Positions 1 through 6,337 of a DNA stretch of 7,691 bases are shown in pieces. Made by a program: the position numbers and the translations under genes. The notes under the pieces were generated by a model. It saw nothing but the letters and a program-made list of their open reading frames with translations. It was not told the DNA's origin and ran no database searches. This DNA comes from an uncultured Methanomassiliicoccales archaeon (GTDB lineage Archaea > Thermoplasmatota > Thermoplasmata > Methanomassiliicoccales > Methanomethylophilaceae), in contig CAKQHC010000075.1 in NCBI GenBank assembly GCA_934234005.1, positions 1-7,691 of the forward strand, written 5' to 3'. The first letter of the stretch is position 1; every line of letters begins with the position of its first letter.

Positions 1-629
1 TCAATTTCGGCTACATGTTTTCGTTGATACTTGCATCGTTGCTGTTCAACTTCGAACCCATAGGTGCTTTACAGATTCTTATCTTCAATCTTGTGAACGA
101 TTTCGCATGTCTTGTGATTCCGTGGGACAAGGTCGAGGACGAATACGTGCGTAAACCGCGTAAGTGGGATCCCACAAATCTAAAGCGTGTGATGGTGAGA
201 TACGGTCCCGTATGCTGTATTACAGACATAATAACATGGACGTGTGCGATTATGATATTCCTGCCGGCCATGGGATTGCACGGCAACATATTCTCCGTAA
301 CAGACGGATCGCCGGAGGCATTGGCTTTCGAATCCATATGGTTCATGGAACAGTTCTGGATGCAAGTTTGGGCAATACACATCGTGCGTACCGATAAGAT
401 TCCGTTCCTCCAGTCGTGGTCTTCGCCGATTCTTGTTGTTACGACAATTCTTGCATTGGCCTTCGGAACAATCATGCCGTTTACATCGGTCGGACAGAAT
501 ATGATGGACCTTGTCCCGTTGTGTTGGCAGGCTGTGTTGTTCATGCCCTTTATAGGTTTGACCTACTTCACTTTGTCAGCCATAGTCAAGAAGCATGTGA
601 TTAAGAAATTCGGATCGTTTGCCTGTTGA
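1..629 (+). CDS. mgtA: Magnesium-translocating P-type ATPase (MgtA/MgtB type), C-terminal part
   Basis: This is the C-terminal end of a P3B-type ATPase, an inner-membrane pump that imports Mg2+ using ATP. The frame is open from base 3 without a start, so the A, P and N domains lie upstream of the window; the Met at base 15 is internal. The visible 209 residues start with NFGYMFS, matching MgtA transmembrane helix M5. They continue with the M6 segment (LIFNLVND), whose polar residues fit the ion path, and the loop PWDKVEDEYVRKPRKWD, a hallmark of MgtA/MgtB. Four more hydrophobic segments follow, with the conserved IHIVRTDKIPF between M8 and M9, giving six helices (M5-M10). The C-terminus (KKHVIKKFGSFAC) is basic and probably cytoplasmic. 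The gene ends in TGA and is followed by a hairpin and an oligo-T tract. No neighbour on its strand appears to be co-transcribed. The family call is firm; Mg2+ specificity is inferred from family resemblance. Confidence 0.92.
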   Translation, partial: NFGYMFSLILASLLFNFEPIGALQILIFNLVNDFACLVIPWDKVEDEYVRKPRKWDPTNLKRVMVRYGPVCCITDIITWTCAIMIFLPAMGLHGNIFSVTDGSPEALAFESIWFMEQFWMQVWAIHIVRTDKIPFLQSWSSPILVVTTILALAFGTIMPFTSVGQNMMDLVPLCWQAVLFMPFIGLTYFTLSAIVKKHVIKKFGSFAC

Positions 630-639
630 TTTGATAAAC

Positions 640-669
640 AATCCTGTTCGGGTGTTCTCGGACAGGATT
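640..669 (+). terminator. Hairpin just downstream of the mgtA-like gene
   Basis: The arms 640-650 (AATCCTGTTCG) and 659-669 (CGGACAGGATT) form an 11-bp stem with one U-G wobble and an 8-base loop. It begins 10 bases after the ATPase stop codon. The next bases are CCTTTCC, not a clean T run, so it may be a 3'-end-stabilising structure rather than a complete terminator. Confidence 0.55.
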
Positions 670-712
670 CCTTTCCACTATACCAACGGCATAAAATAAG
701 GTGCCCGAATGG

Positions 713-721
713 TTTTTTTTT
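713..721 (+). terminator. Oligo-T transcription termination tract
   Basis: Nine consecutive T residues on the + strand lie about 85 bases after the ATPase stop. Archaeal RNA polymerase terminates at U-rich tracts without needing a hairpin, so this is a plausible end point for the mgtA transcript. No stem directly precedes it. Confidence 0.5.
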
Positions 722-722
722 G

Positions 723-789
723 TATTGCATGAGGAAGCGGGTGTAAAATGTGCTGTATATATTTCAAATAAAACTCATGCATATTGCAT
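723..789. repeat. Nested short repeats in the mgtA-5S intergenic region
   Basis: TATTGCAT occurs directly repeated at 723-730 and 782-789. TGCATGAG (726-733) is repeated inverted as CTCATGCA (774-781). ATGCA-TAT-TGCAT (777-789) is itself an inverted repeat. Nothing else in 630-795 looks like a gene: the open frames here are only a few codons long. A chance origin in AT-rich spacer is possible. Confidence 0.35.
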
Positions 790-795
790 TGGATG

Positions 796-810
796 ATAAA
801 TAAGAGAAAA
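796..810 (-). terminator. T-rich terminator of the 5S rRNA gene
   Basis: Read on the minus strand, the 5S 3' end is followed directly by TTTTCTCTTATTTAT, a pyrimidine/T-rich tract typical of the ends of archaeal stable-RNA genes. Confidence 0.55.
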
Positions 811-811
811 G

Positions 812-937
812 TGGCTGACAGCGTGTCTGAGTTCCCGTAGACTTGCGTACTACAGTACAGACAGATACGCGGGCGGACTTTACTGCCGGGTTCGGAATGG
901 GACCGGGTGTGACCCCGCCGCTATGGCCGTCATACCA
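812..937 (-). rRNA. 5S ribosomal RNA, stand-alone gene
   Basis: The minus strand carries the invariant 5S core CCCATTCCGAACCCGG. The preceding GCCATAGCGGCGGGG and the later TACTGTAGTACGC and ACGGGAACTCAGA stretches fall where helices IV and V are expected. I set the ends by helix I: 5' UGGU(A)UGACGG pairs with 3'-terminal CUGUCAGCCA, with one bulged A, giving about 126 nt, close to the usual archaeal 5S length. A T-rich tract follows the 3' end and an AT-rich TATA-like box lies about 18-28 bases upstream of the 5' end, so it looks like an independent transcription unit. No 16S, 23S or tRNA sequence accompanies it. Unlinked rRNA genes are known in Thermoplasmata, which fits the organism call. 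The identification is firm; the ends may be off by a few bases. Confidence 0.96.
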
Positions 938-954
938 TCACTCTCTATCTCAGC

Positions 955-971
955 ATTATATTTAATATTAA
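955..971 (-). promoter_or_regulatory. Promoter (TATA-like box) of the 5S rRNA gene
   Basis: On the minus strand the sequence TTAAATATAAT (965-955), within a longer AT run, sits 18-28 bases upstream of the predicted 5S 5' end at 937. This is about the spacing of an archaeal TATA box. The exact box limits within the AT run cannot be fixed by eye. Confidence 0.55.
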
Positions 972-1015
972 CTATTTGTTTCTAAATCTGCGCATCATCA
1001 TTCGATTCAGATAGT

Positions 1016-1025
1016 CTTTTAAACA
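1016..1025 (+). promoter_or_regulatory. TATA-like box of the ygiQ operon, suggesting a leaderless transcript
   Basis: CTTTTAAACA contains TTTTAAA at 1017-1023, centred 26 bases before the ygiQ ATG. There is no purine-rich Shine-Dalgarno sequence in the 20 bases before that ATG. In archaea this arrangement implies transcription starting at or within a few bases of the start codon. It faces away from the 5S promoter, so both promoters share the 108-base spacer 938-1045. Confidence 0.5.
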
Positions 1026-1045
1026 ATGTATTCTAGTAACAACGG

Positions 1046-2815
1046 ATGTTCATACCGACAACTCTGCAAGAAGTAAAAAACAGAGGTTGGAACTCTTTGG
1101 ATATTATTCTGATATCGGGAGATACATACACCGACAATTCATACAACGGAACCGCCTTGATCGGTCATTGGTTGATTGATCACGGTTACAAAGTCGGTAT
1201 TATCGCGCAACCCGATGTAAATTCGGATAAAGACATTACACGTCTGGGGCAACCCGATTTATTTTGGTCTGTTTCGGCAGGTTGCGTCGATTCGATGGTT
1301 GCTAATTATACACCCACTCGCAAATTTCGTAAAGATGATGATTTTACACCCGGCGGAATAAACAACAGGCGTCCGGACCGTGCGACGATATCCTATACGA
1401 ATCTTATCAAAAAATACATCAAAGGAAAACCTATATTTCTGTCGGGCATCGAGGCAAGTCTTCGCCGTGTCGTACATTATGATTATTGGAGCGACAGTCT
1501 GCGCAGATCGGTATTATTCGACTCCAAAGCAGACGGAATAATTTACGGAATGACGGAACTGGCCACTCTCGAAGTGGCGGACGCTATAAGAAAAGGAACC
1601 GATTGGCGCGAGACAAGAGGTGTTGCATACGTTTCAAACGAAGCACCTTCCGATTCGATTGTAATGCCGTCATTTGAAGACTGTATTTCCGACAAGGATG
1701 CTTTCCGCAGAGCATTTATTATTTTCAGAAATAACAATGATCCCGTTTCCGGAAAGAATCTTGTTCAGGGCCACGGAAACAGATGGTTGGTTCAGAACCG
1801 TCCGCAACGCAATCTTACCACACAGGAGCTTGATTCACTCTATGGATCCGATTTTGAAAACGAAGTTCACCCGTATTATTCGAAATTCGGGCACGTTAAG
1901 GCGATGGACACAGTGAAAAATTCGATTACAACACACCGCGGATGTTACGGAGGATGTTCATTTTGCGCCATTGCCGCACACCAGGGAAAACACGTAATCT
2001 CACGTTCTGCCGAATCTATCGTTTCAGAAGTCGAGCGTATGGCAAAAAAACCCGGGTTTAACGGAATAATACAGGATGTAGGCGGACCGACGGCAAATAT
2101 GTATGAAATAGACTGCCTTATAAAGAAGAACAGAGGCGCATGCAAAGAAAAACGTTGTTTGGGAAGACATGTATGCGAGAATCTGTTCGTCAATCATGCC
2201 TCTCAGATAAAATTGCTTGAAGATATATCTTCGATTCCCGGTGTAAAAAAAGTATTTGTGAATTCCGGAATACGTTACGATCTTATTCTGGCAGACAAAC
2301 TCAACGGCGACAGATATCTCGAAACCATTGTGAAAAATCATGTTTCCGGTCAGATGAAAGTAGCTCCCGAACATGTGTGTGACCGCGTTTTGGATCTCAT
2401 GGGAAAACCTATGTGTTCCGAGTTGCTGGAGTTCCGCAGCAAGTTTATGGAGGCTACCGCCAAGATCGGCAAAGAACAGTATCTGACCTATTATTTTATT
2501 GCGGCTCACCCGGGATGCACCAAGGAAAACATGAAAGAACTGTCGGATTTCTGCCACAATTACCTGAAAACCAATCCGGAGCAGGTGCAGATGTTTACGC
2601 CCACTCCGTCTACAGAATCTACAATGATGTTTTACACCAAGTCGGATGCCAGAGGCCGCCCCATATTCTGTGAGAAGAGCATTCAGGGGATGCATCAACA
2701 GAAGGACTTGGTTGTAGTATCCAAAACTAATAAAGTTTATAAAGGAGAGCAACACAAAAAGAAGGTTGAATGTCATACGAATCAGGCTAGGAAAAGGCAA
2801 TCCAGGAAGGTATGA
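1046..2815 (+). CDS. ygiQ: YgiQ family radical SAM protein (UPF0313)
   Basis: A 589-residue member of the YgiQ radical SAM family, whose reaction is not known to me. The N-terminal part (FIPTT, ISGDTYTDNSYNGTALIG, SGIEASLRR, HYDYWSD) matches the family's cobalamin-binding-like Rossmann region. The radical SAM cluster motif is C300-x3-C304-x2-C307 in RGCYGGCSFC and should bind a 4Fe-4S cluster and S-adenosylmethionine. A second cysteine group, C366/C371/C377, precedes the conserved GVKKVFVNSGIRYD stretch. The late motifs AAHPGC and VQMFTPTPST are typical, and the end is a Lys/Arg-rich tail (about 555-589). An in-frame TAA at 1037-1039 rules out any earlier start beyond codon CAA, and the N-terminus aligns with relatives at this ATG. 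It is first in a three-gene operon; its TGA overlaps the next ATG (ATGA). Family assignment is firm; substrate unknown. Confidence 0.95.
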   Translation: MFIPTTLQEVKNRGWNSLDIILISGDTYTDNSYNGTALIGHWLIDHGYKVGIIAQPDVNSDKDITRLGQPDLFWSVSAGCVDSMVANYTPTRKFRKDDDFTPGGINNRRPDRATISYTNLIKKYIKGKPIFLSGIEASLRRVVHYDYWSDSLRRSVLFDSKADGIIYGMTELATLEVADAIRKGTDWRETRGVAYVSNEAPSDSIVMPSFEDCISDKDAFRRAFIIFRNNNDPVSGKNLVQGHGNRWLVQNRPQRNLTTQELDSLYGSDFENEVHPYYSKFGHVKAMDTVKNSITTHRGCYGGCSFCAIAAHQGKHVISRSAESIVSEVERMAKKPGFNGIIQDVGGPTANMYEIDCLIKKNRGACKEKRCLGRHVCENLFVNHASQIKLLEDISSIPGVKKVFVNSGIRYDLILADKLNGDRYLETIVKNHVSGQMKVAPEHVCDRVLDLMGKPMCSELLEFRSKFMEATAKIGKEQYLTYYFIAAHPGCTKENMKELSDFCHNYLKTNPEQVQMFTPTPSTESTMMFYTKSDARGRPIFCEKSIQGMHQQKDLVVVSKTNKVYKGEQHKKKVECHTNQARKRQSRKV

Positions 2816-3453
2816 AGAGATATTATCCCTCCGCTTTGGTCTCTTTCCGTTCGCGCAAGGATTTTCATTACTCCTGGAACCAATTTGACGGTAATCTTTC
2901 GGCTACGGTTTCCGATTATCTCTGCGGAGCTTCTGACGAGGTGCTGTATGATTTCGGGGAATTTTTGGGTAAAACCGTATTCATCGGACACAAAATTCCG
3001 TTTCCGGAATCGTTTGTCAATTACATCGAAGACGCGAATTTTATAAACCGCAAGCGTCCTCTGTTCCTGAAAAGAAGCCGTAATCTCTCAATGTCGGTAA
3101 ACGGCAAATACCGCAATATCGAAGACAGCGTGAATAGGCTGTTTCATTCCGGTCTGATCGGGGAATACGATATCCGCGATGCATATTTTTCATGGTGCGT
3201 AAAACCTACATATTGCAGGTTGGGATCGTGTTATACGATGTTTAAGACTGTAGGGATATCGCCTATTCTCGATAATCCGGATGTTCCCGAATATGTGTTT
3301 GATTTTGTGGTTTACCACGAATGCCTTCATCTCCATCAGGGAATCAGATGGGGGCAGCGCGTGCACGATGCCGAGTTTCATAAATGGGAGAAGGAATATC
3401 CTTGTTACAAAGAAGCCCATGATTTCTTTCCCGGATTAAAGGATATGGTGTAA
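2812..3453 (+). CDS. Putative zinc metallopeptidase with HExxH motif (SprT/M48-like)
   Basis: A 213-residue protein, with no signal peptide or clear membrane helix, so probably cytosolic. The zinc-peptidase signature is H169-E170-C-L-H173 (VVYHECLHLHQG), followed by H185 in RVHDAEFHKWEKEYP, a likely third zinc ligand; H190 is the alternative. The stretch before it (CRLGSCY ... ISPILDNPDVPEYVFDFVVYHE) follows the layout of small SprT/YgjP/M48-like proteins, where a strand bearing LGSY precedes the active-site helix. The first 120 residues I do not recognise. Three cysteines (129, 135, 140) lie just before the catalytic helix, with others at 171 and 198; a second metal site is possible but unproven. 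The start is set by the ATGA overlap with ygiQ, which implies translational coupling; GGAAGG lies immediately before the ATG, too close for a normal ribosome site. Activity and substrate are inference; the motif is clear. Confidence 0.8.
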   Translation: MKRYYPSALVSFRSRKDFHYSWNQFDGNLSATVSDYLCGASDEVLYDFGEFLGKTVFIGHKIPFPESFVNYIEDANFINRKRPLFLKRSRNLSMSVNGKYRNIEDSVNRLFHSGLIGEYDIRDAYFSWCVKPTYCRLGSCYTMFKTVGISPILDNPDVPEYVFDFVVYHECLHLHQGIRWGQRVHDAEFHKWEKEYPCYKEAHDFFPGLKDMV

Positions 3454-3454
3454 T

Positions 3455-4321
3455 ATGGAAAAACGTGGATTCGTGTTTCACACGGCCGAAGGTGATGTTG
3501 AAAGAGATTTTGATTATGTCCGCGAATCGGCCGATTCGGGAGATATTGACTCGCAATATGCTCTGGGGATGGCATTGTTATTCGGTTGGGATACCGATCC
3601 CGATGAGGATTTGGGGTACGTATACCTTCGCAAAGCCGCAGACAACGGCCAAACCGAAGCGATGACGTTGCTGATCAGACTGTATATGCAGGGCGAATAT
3701 GACGGTATGTCCAACGAGGATGCGGTTTCTATGGCCTCCAAGGCTGCCGAATCAGGAATACCCGATGCAATGCTTTATTACGGATTGGCTTTCATGGACG
3801 GCATATCGGTGAAACAGGATTACGGTCAGGCAGCCATATGGTTCAGGAAAGCTGCCAACAGAGGCAATTCGCAGGCTCGCGTAAGTTTGGCATATCTTTT
3901 TCAGGAAGGTCTCGGGGTTCCGAAAGACGAAGCAAAAGCTTTCTCGATGTACCGTTCGGCATACAATGCAGGAAATGTCGACGGAGCATATCATCTCGGG
4001 ATATGCTATGAATTCGGAATCGGTACCAAGATCAATCTTGATAAATCGATAGAAGCATACCGTTTTTGCTCGTCAAAAGGAGATTATGTTGCTGAAGAGA
4101 GGCTTGGATTAATTACCGCGGATTACAATCCGAAAGAATCGTTCGAGCATTTCGTCACGGCAGCATCAAATGGTATGCCTGTTTCGATGCTGATGGTAGG
4201 AAAATGTTATCTGAACGGCATAGGCACCGAAAAGAATACGGAAGAAGCCAAGAAGTGGTTGTCTCTGTCATCGGATAATGGTATCGAAGAAGCCAAAGAA
4301 CTTTTGAACAGTTTGTCTTGA
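3455..4321 (+). CDS. Sel1-repeat (TPR-like) protein, seven repeats
   Basis: A 288-residue protein made almost entirely of Sel1-like repeats, two-helix units that stack into a solenoid binding other proteins. With a 36-residue period the units fall at about 30-65, 66-101, 102-137, 138-173, 174-209, 210-240 and 241-276. Consensus pieces are visible, such as ALGMALLFG, GLAFMDGISVKQD, LGICYEFGIGT and GKCYLNGIGT. Unit 6 is only 31 residues and lacks the usual YxxGxGV turn (LITADYNPKESF). The first 29 residues (MEKRGFVFHTAEGDVERDFD) are a cap, not a signal peptide, so the protein is likely cytosolic. It starts one base after the metallopeptidase TAA, with GGTG four bases upstream of its ATG as a weak ribosome site, so it belongs to the ygiQ operon. 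The repeat family is certain; partners are unknown, though the operon makes YgiQ or the metallopeptidase the first candidates. Confidence 0.93.
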   Translation: MEKRGFVFHTAEGDVERDFDYVRESADSGDIDSQYALGMALLFGWDTDPDEDLGYVYLRKAADNGQTEAMTLLIRLYMQGEYDGMSNEDAVSMASKAAESGIPDAMLYYGLAFMDGISVKQDYGQAAIWFRKAANRGNSQARVSLAYLFQEGLGVPKDEAKAFSMYRSAYNAGNVDGAYHLGICYEFGIGTKINLDKSIEAYRFCSSKGDYVAEERLGLITADYNPKESFEHFVTAASNGMPVSMLMVGKCYLNGIGTEKNTEEAKKWLSLSSDNGIEEAKELLNSLS

Positions 4322-4342
4322 TTCAAAGAATAATTTAAAGAA

Positions 4343-4358
4343 GAGGGGTTGCCCCCTC
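4343..4358 (-). terminator. Hairpin with GCAA tetraloop between convergent genes
   Basis: On the minus strand GAGGGG-GCAA-CCCCTC forms a 6-bp stem closed by a GNRA-type tetraloop, followed by TTCTTT. It begins about 9 bases after the surface-protein stop codon. On the + strand the same stem has a TTGC loop and is followed by GGTTT, which is a weaker terminator, so it serves the minus-strand gene best, possibly both. Confidence 0.6.
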
Positions 4359-4366
4359 GGTTTACA

Positions 4367-6187
4367 TCAGTGTTTTCTGATGATTACGACTGCTGCAACT
4401 GCAATTACCGCAACAGCAACAACGGCTGCAACCGCATAAACGGGGAAACCGTCATCGGATTCGTTTTCGGAACCTATCTCCTGGATGAAGTAGCCCGAGA
4501 ATCCGGAAGTGGGGATGTCGACAAATCCGTTGCTGACGGTACGTTCTCCGACCTTGGAGACTTTGTTTCCTTCCACATGGTATATCTCGACAGATGTTCC
4601 GTCGTTGTATGTTCCCGAAACATTGTAAGATATGGAAGATTCGGAAGGCATTTTTCCGTTTGCTTCGAAGTTCAGATAGATGCTCTTCTTTCCGTTGGCC
4701 ACACCGTCGACGGAAGCGGGATTCGTTTCGACAGAAACGCCGAGTTTAAGGCTCTTAATCGAGTCTTCGCCGGCAATTCCGGATATGGACCATTTGGAAA
4801 TGATTTCTGTTCCATCTTTAATTTCGATTATTATGGACTTGTCCGAAGATATCCTGTCAAGAGGTATTTCGACGGCATTGTTGATGTCGATGACAACTAC
4901 GACAATGTTGTCTGTTGCCAATATCGTATTGATATTGCCCGGCTCAGTGATTGTGGCGAACACAGGGTGCATTGTAACATCGCCCAACGCAATATAGGAT
5001 CCTTTTACGGTTATTGCCTTATCAGGTGCCCATCCGACGAACGATTTTCCCTCGGGAACGTTTCCGGTGTATTCGACGTAAGGTATAGGGGTTCCGAACG
5101 GAACAGTCTTCTTGCTTAACTCGTTTCCATTGGCATCGAGATAAGTTACGCCGATATCGAGTTTGGTCAGCTTCGAATCCGTTTTGGACTTCAGTTCTTC
5201 AATCTTGGACGAAATCTCGTCATACTTTGCTTTTGTAATCTTTATGGACTTACCGATAAGCAATGCGGGCGGGACATCCTCCTCCATATCTTCGATTTCT
5301 TCGTTCAGTTCTTCTTTGTCTGTGGCGGTAAGCGGGAGTTCGATTCCCCTGATCTTTCCTATGCTGAGCTCATATCCCTCGTCATTCTCGTATTTAACCG
5401 TCATCTCTTTGGATACGGATGTGTACGAGACAAGCGGAGGCAATTTGTCGGTGATATCAGTGGCAAATCCGTATGAACCGTTGATGTTGACGTTTATCTT
5501 AACGGGAGTGCCGCTCTGTGCCTTGGCTTTTTCAAACGTTTCGGACGTAGGGAATGTGACATTGACATCGCATGCGAAGGCAATGCTGTATTCGAACGGT
5601 TTCACGGTTTTTCCGAACTCCATGTCGTCGTCATCGAAAACCATGTTTGTTTTTCCGTCGAACAAAATACCGCCGGTTGTATTGACATAAATCGATCCGG
5701 CCGTATCCTTCTGCAAGGCATACGAAATATTGCCGTTTGCCAAAAGAGTAACGGTAAAGTCTTCGAAAACAATCTTTTTGCTGGAGTCAATCTTGTTCAC
5801 CATGGAGATTCCGACTGAAAAGGATCCGCTGGCGGCGAATGCCATGTACATCTCGTCGGAATTGTATTTTGCATCAAACCACAGTTCAACAGAACCTCCG
5901 ATTTCGAATTTATCAATGTTGTATGTCAGTCCCAACATATTCTTGATGTCATCGAACGTAAGGTTCGGATTGTCGAGAAGATCGTCGTCGAATCCGAGAT
6001 CGTCATCGTCTACATGTTCCTGGAGTACCATAATCAATGCCTGTTCGGCAGAGAGTTTTCCTCCAAAACCGATATAGCTGTATTCGTCGCTGGCGGCATC
6101 AGATTCGTATCCGGTTGTTATTCCGACAGCCGTGTACGAAATCATCAGTATCGCCGTTACAGCGATAATCGTCAGTTTCTTATGCAT
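4367..6187 (-). CDS. Anchored cell-surface protein with an InlB/Flg_new-type repeat
   Basis: A 606-residue secreted, membrane-anchored protein. Residues 1-32 are a signal peptide: HKK, a hydrophobic core (LTIIAVTAILMISYTAVGI), then a likely cleavage zone near SDAAS. Residues 60-80 are very Asp-rich (DDDDLGFDDDLLD). The middle is beta-rich with no family I recognise. About 288-344 is Glu/Lys-rich and partly coiled-coil-like. About 346-411 resembles the Listeria-Bacteroides (InlB B-repeat, Flg_new) domain: VTYLDANGNELSKKTVPFG, then GKSFVGWAPD and DVTMHPVFA. The C-terminus has an acidic spacer (SENESDDG), a Val/Ala helix at 582-603 and RKH, a stop-transfer anchor. Seven N-x-S/T sites (75, 153, 169, 209, 236, 522, 575) could be glycosylated. 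Upstream ATGGGTTATTAA is closed by a stop, fixing this start. Likely role in adhesion or the cell envelope, inferred from architecture; it stands alone in its transcript. Confidence 0.85.
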   Translation of the reverse strand: MHKKLTIIAVTAILMISYTAVGITTGYESDAASDEYSYIGFGGKLSAEQALIMVLQEHVDDDDLGFDDDLLDNPNLTFDDIKNMLGLTYNIDKFEIGGSVELWFDAKYNSDEMYMAFAASGSFSVGISMVNKIDSSKKIVFEDFTVTLLANGNISYALQKDTAGSIYVNTTGGILFDGKTNMVFDDDDMEFGKTVKPFEYSIAFACDVNVTFPTSETFEKAKAQSGTPVKINVNINGSYGFATDITDKLPPLVSYTSVSKEMTVKYENDEGYELSIGKIRGIELPLTATDKEELNEEIEDMEEDVPPALLIGKSIKITKAKYDEISSKIEELKSKTDSKLTKLDIGVTYLDANGNELSKKTVPFGTPIPYVEYTGNVPEGKSFVGWAPDKAITVKGSYIALGDVTMHPVFATITEPGNINTILATDNIVVVVIDINNAVEIPLDRISSDKSIIIEIKDGTEIISKWSISGIAGEDSIKSLKLGVSVETNPASVDGVANGKKSIYLNFEANGKMPSESSISYNVSGTYNDGTSVEIYHVEGNKVSKVGERTVSNGFVDIPTSGFSGYFIQEIGSENESDDGFPVYAVAAVVAVAVIAVAAVVIIRKH

Positions 6188-6207
6188 TTAATAACCCATT
6201 CCTGAAA

Positions 6208-6223
6208 ATATGCGTGTGCATAT
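6208..6223. promoter_or_regulatory. Perfect inverted repeat in the surface-protein leader
   Basis: ATATGC-GTGT-GCATAT is a perfect 6-4-6 inverted repeat located 20-36 bases upstream of the surface-protein ATG. Its position at or just after the expected transcription start suits a repressor operator or a small leader hairpin. Function is inferred from symmetry and position only. Confidence 0.4.
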
Positions 6224-6247
6224 CCAAATCCGTATATGATAACATAG

Positions 6248-6255
6248 TTAATAAA
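6248..6255 (-). promoter_or_regulatory. TATA-like box of the surface-protein gene
   Basis: On the minus strand TTTATTAA (6255-6248) would place a start near 6225, giving a leader of about 38 bases that includes the 6208-6223 inverted repeat. No clear Shine-Dalgarno sequence precedes the ATG. Other AT-rich stretches nearby could serve instead. Confidence 0.4.
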
Positions 6256-6281
6256 TCATATGGGTCATAACATTGGATTTT

Positions 6282-6315
6282 TTGAGTGCTCTCAATAACA
6301 TTCATATCAATAAAG
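6282..6315 (+). promoter_or_regulatory. Candidate promoter and inverted repeat before the second Sel1 gene
   Basis: CAATAAAG (6308-6315) is a weak TATA-like box centred about 26 bases before the ATG at 6338, as expected for a leaderless transcript. Just upstream TTGAG-TGCT-CTCAA (6282-6295) is a 5-4-5 inverted repeat that could be a regulator site. Both calls rest on spacing and symmetry alone. Confidence 0.3.
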
Positions 6316-6337
6316 TGAGATATGTGCGTGAATCAAC

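Noticed and set aside
15..17. ATG at base 15 as the start of a short membrane protein
   Set aside because: The frame continues upstream as NFGY, part of the conserved MgtA helix M5, so this Met is internal.
11..544. 177-codon minus-strand frame
   Set aside because: It is antisense to the ATPase, whose transmembrane and loop motifs prove the + strand frame.
630..811. Small protein genes in the mgtA-5S spacer
   Set aside because: The ATG-started frames here stop after a few codons (for example at 730 and 749) and have no supporting ribosome site or promoter.
2024..2800. 258-codon open frame on the minus strand
   Set aside because: It is fully antisense to ygiQ, whose protein is clearly conserved, and its own translation is rich in Phe, His, Arg and Cys with no recognisable family.
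3102..4321. Sel1 repeats as DNA-level tandem repeats or a CRISPR-like array
   Set aside because: The 108-base period is visible only in the protein; the DNA units are too diverged to count as a nucleotide repeat, and no short identical repeats with spacers are present.
4349..5119. 256-codon open frame on the + strand
   Set aside because: It lies antisense to the surface-protein gene and overlaps the GCAA hairpin; its translation is rich in Cys, Arg and Tyr and resembles no protein.
5163..5690. 175-codon + strand frame rich in Ser
   Set aside because: It is antisense to the surface-protein gene. The Ser runs come from reading Asp/Glu codons (GAC, GAA, GAT) backwards, not from a real protein.
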